Part shown: positions 36,185 through 48,800 of the stretch, in pieces
How the letters are laid out: the number at the start of each line of letters is the position of its first letter
Numbering within the stretch: the stretch's first letter is position 1
Assembly: GCA_037074765.1 (NCBI GenBank)
Contig: JBAMDO010000280.1
Location: 1-56,278 of the forward strand
Length of the DNA stretch: 56,278 nt
DNA from: Mansonella perstans
Lineage: Eukaryota > Nematoda > Chromadorea > Rhabditida > Onchocercidae
Direction: 5' to 3'
Notes under the pieces: generated by a model
Databases searched by the model: none
The model's input: the letters and a program-made list of their open reading frames with translations, nothing else
What the model was told of the DNA's origin: nothing
Translations under genes and position numbers: made by a program

Positions 36185-39100
36185 ATGTCAAATATAAGAT
36201 CGGCATCTGGACAGCACGGTGACAACGCTGCGCTGCCTCAAGTTAGTCGAAAACGTAGTTCGCCAAATTCAGGTTGGTCTTATCCTTACATAATGAAATT
36301 TGTTAGGAAATGAAGCTAAAAACTAATGTTACATGCATTTCCTTGATGTAATAATAGTAACTTGAACGTTATCCAATTAGTTGTACCAGTAATTCATTCA
36401 TTATCCTAGGATTCGTAAAAATATTTTAGCTGCTCATTAGTTTCACGAGTCGTAAAGTCAGTAATTATTGGACTTTCAGTGTAATAATCTCTTTACGGTG
36501 TTCAGTGGTTAGATTGTGTTGTCATTATTGTTGATCATATGAATCACCCCCGTATGCACAGCAGGTTTTCTTCGGCTTGCTTAGAAAATTTTGGGAACGT
36601 GCTTTTCATACTGTACTTCAATATTTCCTAATCACCGCTATTCCCTTGATATTTCATTTGGATTTTAGTTGGATTTGAAAAATAAAAACTCTCAAATAAT
36701 GTTATTTCTTAGAATAAGATCACAGAATTATGAGCAATTATGTAGTTGCCAGTTCTGTAGACACTAGTTTTTGATTACTATTTAACAACTTCAATAAATC
36801 AATTTTATTTTGCTACTTCCTATGGTATCAAAATGATGAACTGTACAACTCTTCCTCCATTTATTGCTTGTTGTCGGGTGACCGTCAATCATTGGTTATT
36901 CAGGTTCACTGAAATCAGAAGCTTCGCCAACAACTTCAGTTGCCGCTGTGGGTTCCTCTTCTTCTAAATTGCGTCGAGTTACCCATTCATCAATAGAACA
37001 GGTATTTTAATTTCATGAAAAAAAAAACCTACCTTCATGATTCATGTTGCTTCCTCTACTCTTTTGATGTGGGACAGATTGCCCGTTCCGAAATATTAGC
37101 GTAGTTCCAGTGATGGGTATTCGCTCTTTAGTTGCTTTTTTCTGTTGTTAAGGGATACATTTAAAACACTGTAAATGAAAAAGCCAATTAAGTTAATGTA
37201 TTTGCAGAATTCAGAAAACAGTGACTTTTCTCGGCTGCAAAGTTCTCATTTACCGGGTACGTCTGAAACGGGTTCGGTGGGTGGAGGAAGTGGACGTTCA
37301 GGTTCCAGTCGTTCCGGATACGAGAGTACTAGAAGTGAATTGAAATATTTAACAGACTTCTTTCCTGATCAAAATCCTAGTGATCGCCGTCTGACCCGTT
37401 CACAACGACAGTACTCAACTCCAGTTTCAAATGTTAGTTTTTTCAAATTTGCTTTTGAATTGCGACCGTTTGCTAATGTTTTAAAAAGAAAAAAATTGGT
37501 TCTCTAAGTAGAGTAACATTGGTGTCATGAGTTTCTTGAAAGAGATGAACAAATCGCCATCGTTTCTGCTGCTGAAGCTGCTAAAATCCTCAAACATTGA
37601 TTGTCATAAGTTTCTGAGAGTGGGATGGCCTTGCTGTCATTGTTCTGTTGAAGTTGCTCAGATGTTCCATTTAGAGCATTGGATTAAACTAGGACGCGAT
37701 ATTATGATTTTGTACTTTTTTCTTTGAATTTTCATTGTTTTCACTCTTCTCTGTTATTATTGCAGAGTCAGACAACAGACAGTACTGACAGTTCTGCACA
37801 TACTAATAGTGGTTCACTGGTGGTTGATCACTCAAGGTATCATAATTTTTTGTTGTTCCTTAGTATCCATTTCTTTCTCCTTTTATATCTGTTTATTTCT
37901 GATAAATCTCATCGAGAGAAATTATCTTTTTGGAGATTATCTTGTGACCTTTTTTCTATGGTTATCATTTTATACCGATCGTGCAACTAGAAAGGGCGAC
38001 AGAGGTGATTTGTTTCGTGGGATCTTTTGCCTAGTTGTTGATAATATGTATCAAATTTCGTGAAAAGAACTATAGTATTCCAGGAGTGCAAAGGACAGGC
38101 CACGGGGTCGTAAAGGACGTACCACTGTGGCGGGCCGAGTAGTTACCGGAGCGGAGAGCTCACGTACGGCAAATAGCAGTGAGCAGCAGCCGAGCACTTC
38201 GTCATCGGCACGCACTCGTGCGCATAGTTCAGCAACGGGTCTCTGCCATAGTATCGTGTACGTCAGTTAAATATAGGAAATCGTCTTCAGTAGTATTTAT
38301 CTATTCATTACTACATTCACCGAGTCACATATGCGTAAGCAAATATATGTGACGTAGAAGTGAGAAAGGGAAAGTGATGTGGAATTGTTTTGCTAGTTTT
38401 TATGTAAGCTGTCGTTGGTACTGTAAGATCAGTATAACGCAGTTTAAGTGTTATCGTGGCACAAATGTTATTTGGATAATAAAACGTTTTTTTTTTTCGC
38501 AGTTTATAATCATTGTACCGTTCCATTATATTCCTGCAGTGAAACAATGCGCTGTATTATAGGCGTTGTGAAAGCACAGCGAATCGTGTTTCACCAACTT
38601 TCGTGCAGCAGAGCGAACCAAGTGGTTGTCATTCGGCTCCGCAGCTTGATATAGTTGTACAGGTTTGAATTCAATATGGCTTTTATTTATATGTCGGGCT
38701 GGAAAAAAGGTCTTATAGCTTTTGTTTTGTACTTTTTGTCTTGTCGGACTAATTTGAATGAGAAGTAGGACTGTGAAATGTATTGATTTTATGCGTGATT
38801 CATATTGACATTTGCATATCGACACTATTATTTATACCTCGATGTATTGATCCAGGACACAGCCAGTGATGCTAATCTGAATACGGTAACTGTTAGCAAC
38901 AACGCAGCACTGACCACACCAGTAAACAGTAATGTTACAACACTAACTCTCTGTACTACTACAGAACTTGCAAGAGCTATGAATGCTGATCTTAATACAG
39001 CTGAAAGTCATTCTTCGCAATTTAGAAATTTGCAGCGGTAAGTTTTTTAATTGATTGCAACTGAATGCGCATGATATATGTAATATACCATAACTTCAAA

Positions 39101-39772
39101 CATTATTCTAGGTTGGATTACTTGATGGTAATTTATTGAAATAGCACTAGTTCAGAAAAAAAAAAAAAAAAAAAAAGAAAAAAAACTATCTTGAATTGAT
39201 TCAGATGTGCCAGTATATCTACAAATCGCATAGTTATTTAATTTTTAATTGGTTTGTAGTTACTTATCTAGTCATGCTTTTTTATGGGTCGCAGTTTCGT
39301 TTACAGATCTCCATTTGATATGTTGTAACTTCATTTTTATTGGTGTAGACGTTTGGCGCATTTACCATTAGTAACACAAAAGAATAATGGTTGTAGCTTG
39401 TCGAAGCTTAACTTCGGAATTTTAAAAAAATGTATAAATTTTATCTTGCGAAATGTGCGAAAAAATTTTGAGACGTCATTTTGTTCAGATCACAAGCTGT
39501 TCATACTGCATCTTCATTTCTGGGTGCGCTTGTACCTCGCGTTCAGCATTTACTTGGTTCAGCACACGCGCATCCGAGTAAGTATTCTTGCTACAACATC
39601 AGTATTTTCAGAAAGGGATTCCCATCTTTCCTGCACTACCACCGTGTCATATCTCTTTGCTGCTTTTTCTCATCATCGCAGACAGTGGGATAGTTAAAAA
39701 GAGGAAGGTAATGACAACATTAGAACAAAAATTGTATGAATTTATTAGGTTAGAAAGCCTTTTTACGCTCAA

Positions 39773-39813
<41 letters not shown>

Positions 39814-42800
39814 TTACCTTGAAGAATGAGGCAAACTTGCCCAAGGAGATCAATATTAACCTATGCTAGCGTTTGGTGAATTAAAAAGTGAAAGTGAAGA
39901 ATTGTATAGTAATTATGTATTCTCTCTGTCACATGGAACCAATTAGTTCAAAAAATGGTTGAGTTTTTGACTCTGATGAACGGATATTCGTAACTAACGA
40001 ATTGGCAGACATTACACAAATTGCGGTGTCCTCTGTCTCGTTCTTTCTCTTTTTAAAATAATATACCAAACTGATCAGTTTATATGTGTATAAAGCATTT
40101 GGTTTTTATCAGAACCACTATTATATACGATATTTTTAAAGCAAGCACAGTCTGTGTTGCTATCGAACAAATACTTGTTTCACCACAGTACTAATGTTTG
40201 ATTAACTCTACCGGATATCATATCATTTGATCTAGTTTCCAGTCATGAATAGAATAATTTAATATCGGCGTTTTCATTTCCTCTTCATATCCTTATCACT
40301 TACGAGAAATCAATTTGTTTCTTCTATATTTTACCTAAGTAATAAAAGCGATATATATGCGTATATGTAGAGTCCGATTATTTAGTCCATTTAAAATTTG
40401 GTCTCATAGGTAATACTTACGAATTATTTAGGTGCAGGAAGTTTGCAAAGTGGCATTTCAAATACAATTACAGGTTAGACTCATTTCGTTCAGTGCTTGT
40501 AAGATGACCAATCGAAGTGATATAATTTAAAACAGAAAGTGTTCACAACTTTGAAAGATAAGACCAGAAGGAGGCCCAAAAGAGAGGAAATAGAACTGAT
40601 AAGGGAAGGGACGACATGGCAGAGAGGAAGGACATGATTTCCTTGATTTTGTTTGATTACTTCTATTGTCTAAGAACTGATTCTGGAAAAATAAGTTGAC
40701 TTGTAAAATTTGTACTTTTAGAACAGCAGCATTTACAACATTCACAACAAACGATGGGTCAGATTATAGGTAAGATAACTTTTGTAGAAATAGGCAATGA
40801 TTTATGAAGATTTCCTGCAATACAGTGAATTCGTAAAAAATGGAAACTAAGATATTTTTTAACTTCAGAATGTGCTTGGCTTCATTTTTTATTAATTCTA
40901 ACTGTTTAGGTATAAGGAGAACACTTCAGCCACCGTTGAACGATCTGTTGAGTTTGGGGAATTTATGGCGAGGAACTCCACCCAATTTTCTTCCGACTTT
41001 TCCTGTATTTATCGTTCCGGGTAGGGTAAATTCTGTGTAGTAATTCTGTGCGATGAAAACTCAAATAAGCATATGGGCTACCAAGACCTTAAAAATTCAT
41101 TTGAATTAGGTCTGGATTCAAGGAAAACATTGACCCCGTGTTGTCATCAGTGAATTGCTAATTGACTGTAGCAGTTGAAGTTTTTAGTAAAGTGTGATTT
41201 ACATCCGCTTCTTTCGTTAAACTTCGAATTTTGAGACTGTTTAACTCCAGTATGCCTGAACTTTAAAGTACTTGCCGATCAGGGGTGGAAATTTCGCCGA
41301 ATTATATTGGAAAAAGTAGAAACAACTATTAATTATTGGAGAAAATAGAAACAGTCAGCAGTATATAATTTTGGTTGTCTCTAGTAACGTTCAAACATAT
41401 TTAGGTTCGGATAACTTCCAAAATATATGGACCGGAGATTTGAGTCACGGTTTTATCCGTCCAATCTTTTCGGGTAAGATATATTTCAAAAATATTGATA
41501 TTTTAATTTTGTGGGTCAGACTTTATTCGGTTTGATTGCTATTTAAATTTTAACTGATTTAGATTCAAGAACTGGTAGTTTGGACAATAGAATCATGGAG
41601 GTTGTAAATTATGGACCAGATTTTATTTCAATGGAAGGTTCGAATTAGTATTTTAACTTCATATTTTGCTCTTAGTTCATTCCACATAATTTTATTCAAC
41701 TTTAAATGCCTAAGACTTTGGAAATCTATTTCGGAGGTAGTCATGAACGACAGCAGATACGGTTTTTTTTTTTACCATGAATAGTTGCAGGTAAGACTTT
41801 AGTGAGAATAGACTATACAGCCCAGCAATTAGGTATTTCATTAGACTTTTTTAAACTTCCAGTTATTCAAATTTCATACTTCACGGTCTGTCCTAACAGC
41901 ACCGGAGGTAATGTGCGGCAGAAATTGCCAATAACATGTAAATGTATTTCTTTAACACTTAGTTCTTAGTGTTTTTTTTGTTGGTGAAATCTAGAATAAC
42001 TATAATAACTAGATGAACTGTGTAGATCTTATTCTTATTCTGTTCTCAAATATACTTTTGAATAAGCCATATTGTGTATTTCAGGTTTAGAGCATTAGAA
42101 AATTAGCAGAATAGTTCAATGTTTCCTTTGTTTTTTATTGATAGGGCGATTGAATGAAACAAAATGAAGTTCGTGTAGTCTTTCATTTCTGTTAGTTTTT
42201 ACAGCCTGAATTATCGCTATTCGGGATCGATTTCCTTGAATTAAGACTGAAGGTTGAAATTGCTTGAAGAAATTAAAGAGCAACATTTTGCCACAAACAT
42301 GCATTTGTAGCAAAGTTCCTATATTGATTGAATGCACAAACGGCAAAATATACTGCAACTGTTACTGCTACTCCACTGCTACTGCTACTGCTCCTACTCC
42401 TACTGCTCTATCGTTACTACTACCGCTACCGCTACTGCTAGTGCTACTGCTACTACTACTGCTATTGCTAACTGCTACTGGTATTGCCATTGCTATTGCT
42501 ATTAATGCTAATGCTGAATGGTATTAATGGTACATAAAATGAGGGACCAATTGCAGAAACAAATAACATAGCGAGTTATTCAAAGGAAACATTTTGATGA
42601 TAAAACGTATATTTCGTAGTTGTTGGTTGTTTCAAAAAATCTAAAACTAGTCAAAAAAAATAAAAAAGTTAATTATGGTGCCAAATTCATATTTGTTTCT
42701 TTGATTTATCTTATAATAAATTGCAGTAGTAGTATTAGTAGTAGTAAGTAGATTTACAAGAGACGAGCAAATGAGAGGCTACAGTTGATTTTCTAAATTA

Positions 42801-45800
42801 TGAGCTTAACAAATGATTAGCTAACCAACTTTTCCCCTTCTTAAGCACTATGGAAATTTTGTCGATATGTATCACGACCTTTTTCAAAAGTTGTACCGTT
42901 CGGTGTCAGGCCATATATTTATTGCTAGCTCATCAACCGCAGCCGTTCTTTGACATCAACATGGCTTTGTGTGTTGATTGGATTGATAACCACAATTACT
43001 CAGCAATTTTACTATATTAGACTTATTTTCAAGTGTAATACAAATTTAGATGAGATAGTCGAATTCTTTGAAAAGAAGTTTTGGAATATTAGACAAACTA
43101 CATACATATTTTGCATATTTATTTCAGCTCAATTAACTGTTACACTTCTTTGCATTGGTGGTAAACATGCAACTGTTTCATTTTAAATTATATAAAGTAC
43201 TATGCGTATAATATCCTAATTTTTTTATGCTACATGCATTTAAAAAAAAATAAAAATAAAAAAGTAAAAAAAAAAAAAAAAAAGTAAAAAAAAAAACGAT
43301 TGATAATTGATTTATTGTAAATTAAGCATGGTATCGATCTTTAGCAAAATGTTTTAGCCTTTCTTATTGTTTACAAATATTCTTTCATTCTTAAAGATGC
43401 GAAGAGGTAAAACGTAAATGTTTTGGAAAGGTGCTTGTCAGCTGTTTTAGCAATATGATGGTTGATTGCGATGATAAATTGGTGCAATGTTTCAGTTCCC
43501 AACTCTTACAGCATTTTTTTTTTTTTTTTGTTTTTCCGTACCATTTTTTTTCAAGAAAATTGAAAAAGCTAACGATACGATGCTTTTCTGGAGCATCTTC
43601 CAGATATGCTAATTTTTAGAAATCATTTTAGATGGATCAAATATAGAAATTTGGATAATGAAAATAGCAAATAACTTGCAGAAAATTTTGTCATTGCAAG
43701 AATAAGATTTGTTTCTGATTCGTTAATTAATTTTCAAGCAATAATACATTAAAATAGTTGATCATTTCGTTACTGCATATAGTGTGATAATTAAATACAT
43801 ATATATATATATATATATATATGAATCTTGTATGATGCTTATATATAATAGTAGTATGACTTTTAATGTACGTATACGTATGCAGTGATATATATGTATA
43901 CGTTACGTATTAATTCTTCATATTGGTAAATGCTTTTGGTTTTCATTTCTGTAGGAAAGTAGGCGAGATGCTATCTAAAAAAGGTGAGATGACTAGTGTG
44001 GATAAAAAGAAGTACTTTAAGCTTGGAAATATATCGTAATGGTAGTGCAAGAAAACCCTTTTGATTTATATCGATCCAGTGTCTGACTATATCACCTGTC
44101 ATTGTTATCTGATTGTTGTAATCAAATCGTTACCGTAACGATAAATTGGGAGGGGAAAGGAAAAAGATGGAGAAGTTGCCATTCTTCTTTTTCAATTAGA
44201 TAAGAAGATAACGTCTGATAAGAAGAGGGCTTATGTAGATGATGGATGAGAATGCTATAAGAGCTTTCTATATGATCAATATTCCGTATTTTTATCTATT
44301 AAAAGACGATAAGGATTTAATTTGTGTCTCGTTTTTTTTTTTACATTCCAAAGGTTTATTTGATAGGCCATCTTGTAGGATCGTAGTTATTTTTATTTCG
44401 ATGTTTGTTGTTTCAATTCCTTGTATGCTTGAAAAATTAGCAAGTGAATGTTCAAGTTTATTTTCGCTACTGTCGTTATTTCGGCGAAAACTTCGTTATT
44501 CCGCCTGCTCAAAAGTATGCGAAATTTGTCGTTTTTTGAGCCCACCAAGTGTTTCAGGCTGGAAATTCTGGTACCTCACCGGTTGGATTCCTGTCTAAGA
44601 TCTGAGAGCTCTAAAGAGCTCTTTGAAACTAGAGAGGAAGAGCATGAAAGAAGAAACGAAGGGCAAAAGAGAAGACAAAAGGAAGAAAAGTAATGGGATA
44701 ACCTATTCATGCTGTTAATGCATCAGTTGCCAGATTTACCAATTATTCCATAATCTCTGCGGTAAGGGTAACAAGTTGGCGGGTGGGACAGGAAGTGGTG
44801 TTTTTTTACTGTGGTCTTTTGAAACAAATTTGAAGCACAACTTCTGGTATTCATCGACTATTATTCATCACTAGAATTTTTTGTCGTTGTCAAAAACTAT
44901 CATCCAGATAAGTATAAACAAGCATTGTTTAAGCACCTATTTCTATTCCTCGATTAAATTTTTCTGGATTCAACTGCTACAGCTACCGTCTATATGTGCT
45001 TGTATATGTGAGTGTGTGCGATAGTGTATACCTTTAAGAAAACATAGGTTTATTATTATCATTATATGCTAATTTTTTATGTTCGACTTTCTATTTGGTA
45101 AGTGCATTAAAAATTGCAGGTGAGCATCTTCGTCTTATGTACTTTACGTAATAATCCAAAAAATTAAACGGTATGGATTATTTTATATGAAATTAAGATA
45201 GAAAGTAGTCTATATATAGATAGTACTAAAAGATTTGATTTTTCATTTTCTTATTTATTTAGATGGATCTTTATTTCCTTATTCTAACAGTTGTTAATAT
45301 GTCGTGAAACTTTGGTAGTTTCCTATTAAATTTGATAGAAAATATTTTGATAGTTTTCTAATACTATAAAGTTTTCTAAATATACTTGTGGAATTATTTT
45401 AGCATAATTTACAAGCAAAGAAAATGTTGGTTATGATTTAACTGGTAATGATAGTGATATTTGCATTATTTTGTATAAAGTGACTGTTATTAGTAAGTAT
45501 GAGATGTTAAATATTATGAATGGAAATTTCATAGTCCAAGCATTATGCTTAAGTACAGAGTACATATCGGGTTAAACCAAAAGCGATAATTTCACTGCTT
45601 TCCTGTTACTGAAAAGAGCACTTATTTGTTCATTGTCAAAGGCTGATCTCATTTTCATGAAACCACATAGTTGGTGATATTTATTGGCAGTTATGCTAAT
45701 TTATTAATGTGATGTTATTTCAGATGCACGAGTTGTGTCAATAATGGAACGTTTGCGTTCTACAAGTGAACTTAGTCAGTTGGATGCAGCTACCGAATTG

Positions 45801-48800
45801 GCCGATATGCTACTTTTGGGCAACGAAGAAAGCCTTCCAAATTTACCAATCAAAGATATTGTTCATGCCCTCATTTTATTACTTCAGAAGGAGCATAATT
45901 TTGTATTGGTAAGTTGAGGCTTCGGTTCATCAAATTTTTACCGCAGCTGGTGAGCAGGTGGTATCGGAAACTCAGATTCATACGATGATATGCGTTATCC
46001 GTTATTTTACATAAATACACATGGCTAAGGCCATATGAAATTTGCGGAACTTTACTGCTCAAGTCTTATCTAATTACTGTAATAAATCCACAAGATTAAA
46101 AGCATTATGATTGGCTAATTTTATTTCTCACCGTAATTTCAAGCGTTTGAGTTTAGATGCTTACGGCTGCAAGATGCATATCAAATATGCTGGAAGCTTT
46201 ACCTCGCGCATTACCAGTTGTTATCGATACAGTACCACATCTCCTTGAAAAGGTTACTACTAGCAGGGTTTTTTTTTAATCGGAAACGTTTCATTTTTTT
46301 CTTCATAGTGAAATAAGAATGATTAGACAGCTCTCGAATTTACTTAGATATTGGATAATTTTGCCACAATTTGTTCAGAGATTGTAGAGCAGTAATATGT
46401 CTACTGATAACATCTTATTATTGATTATTGTTCCACTGTAATACCGTCTCTAATAAACAGAAATAAAGCGTTGTAGATGAGTAGAATTTGACATGCATAA
46501 GCTTGTTGACAGTCCCTTGTAGTAGAAGAGGTAGTTATTTAGTTTGGATGTTTCTTTTTTTTTTTTTTTTTTTGCGTATACAAGCCGAAGTTTTAATAAA
46601 TTATAAAGAGCTGCGTATTTTTTTCCGGTCATGACATCTATAAAAATAGGTTTATCAATTTTTTTTATATAATGCTTCTATCCTAAAAGTGAAACGGAAT
46701 TATGAATGCCAGATATAAGAACTATTAGCAAAACAGTATGCAACACTAAATCCGTTTTTTTTTCCTCGTAATTACTCTTTGTTGTCCCTTGATAAAAGGA
46801 AATTTTCAAAAAATAAAAAAAATTTTAGTCCTGAATAAATTTTTTAGTTGAAACGTATCGAATGCATTGATGTAGCGGAACAGTCATTAATGGCGTTAGA
46901 AGTGATGTCAAAAAGAAATGGAAAAAATATAATGTCTGCTGTAAGTTTCCTACATACTTCGTTAACGTGCGCTTTTCATTCATATTATCTTTTTGGAATT
47001 CTTGAAATAGGTATGATGTATTCTAAGCTTCTTATTTCACATCACAACATTTACTATTATACACTGAAAAACGCCAATTCAGTCATTTGTCAAATTGAAG
47101 CATTTCTTTTGTATCCACGATGTCAAATAAGAAATGAAACAAAAGGCAATTATCCACTAAAAAGTGTTTCGTCAATGATTATTTGAAGCTAATGAGGAAA
47201 GTGATTTAGCTAGAGAGGATGAGTGGTTGGTTCAAACCTATCAAATTAATGCATAAAAATTACATTTGAACGACTTTTAACTGTGATTTTTTTTTAAAAT
47301 TAGGGTGGCATCGCAGCGACAATATCGCATGTTGATTTCTTCTCAGTTCCATCACAGCGTTTAGCATTTCAAATAGCTGCTAATTGTGCTACATATGTAT
47401 CAGCTAGTGATTTTTCTCAAGTGCGTGAATCATTAGCTGATCTTACTCAACGACTGCTAATTGAGGTAAGAATAAGTTTCTTTTTTAGAAGTTTGTGCTA
47501 AAAAATTAAAATGTGTAAAGAGAATTTTTGCTGTAATTAGGATTTGGAAAAATAGGGAGTCTCACCTAAAAAAAATTCTCGTATGGTTTTCATATATAGT
47601 TGTAATTCCAAGTATACAAATTACAAACAAATAAATTACCGCATTCTTAAACTGCTTCTTTTTATGGCTACCTAATATACCGAAAGGTAACGGTTTTCCA
47701 GTATTTGTATCAATCAGAAGCATTTCTGCATCAACAATTAAATCTCTATTCGTTGGAAATGCTTCTGAACAAATTGGCATCATTTTCCAGGATAAACGAT
47801 GTCTAGAATCAGTTTGTGTATTATTTTGCCGTCTTGTGGATAATATGCGTAATCATGCTGATAAGTTACGAGAAATCGCAGGCCAAAATCATGCACTGTT
47901 GAAAAATGTTCAACAGTTACTCCTAGTACAGCCTTGTGCAGTGGGGCCAAATACATTCCAGTCGTTGATACGGATGTTGCGTTCAATGGCTTCCAGGTGT
48001 AGCGATCTGGCAGTTGCATTAGTTTATATGGGTAAGTTTATGTTGTTTTCTGTGGCTTCGAAGAAGAAATGTTTTTTGGCTTCAAAGAAAAAGTGATTAG
48101 GAGTTGCGTGCAACAAGTATATTTGCATCTAGGAATGCACATACCTGTGATGGGCCGATGTACTAATTATGCAACCGGCTAGCTAAATAATGGAATTGAT
48201 GAACAAGCCAATGAATTGCTGTGCAATAACCAGAATCAAAGTTTTTTTCAGCACAGTTTTTAAGTTCTGATTTTTTTTTTTAATGTCCTGATTTTATTTT
48301 TACAGATTTTGCTAGAACTATCAAATTTTTGATTGTTGGATCAAAGGAGGGTGATCATACAACTTTTGAAATTGTCGATCGTCCACCGCAACACTTGCAA
48401 GAATTGGTTTACCTAGCTGGGTTAGTTTCTACTTTTTTTCTCTCTTTTGTCTTAAAGATTTCATCTTTTTAATGCCAAATATATCTCATTTACATGATCT
48501 TAATAGAAGTTATGCCCTGTAGTCAGTAGTCAGACAGACACATGACACAACAGTAGATTCAGTTGTGATTTCACATGTTGGCCAATACATTTCAGGACTG
48601 AGGAATGTTTTATTCTTCTCACTTAACGGCATATAAATTATTACGCAGAGTTGTTAGCGTGGGGAAAGTGACCGTATTTAGATAATTTTGACGCGAAGGA
48701 TGTAATGTACCAGTTTAATTAGGTGTTTTTCTTTTATAGAGAACTGATGCCACGTTTACCGATTGATGGAATATTTGAAATAGATAACGTAATGCTACGT

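Noticed and set aside
39682..39707. A 26-base microexon reading NSGIVKKRK after the exon at 39489-39577
   Set aside because: Its splice sites and sequence look plausible, but it ends in phase 0 whereas the following ARM exon needs phase 1, so including it would break the frame.
43963..43983. Very short additional phase 1-1 segments (also 45263-45289) as cassette exons
   Set aside because: At 21-27 bases and with weak splice sites they are within what chance would give; mentioned only alongside the stronger set.
47780..48019. Minus-strand frame next to the ligase exon as a second ligase exon
   Set aside because: It is the reverse complement of the TRIP12-like exon 47791-48031 and shows no ligase motif.
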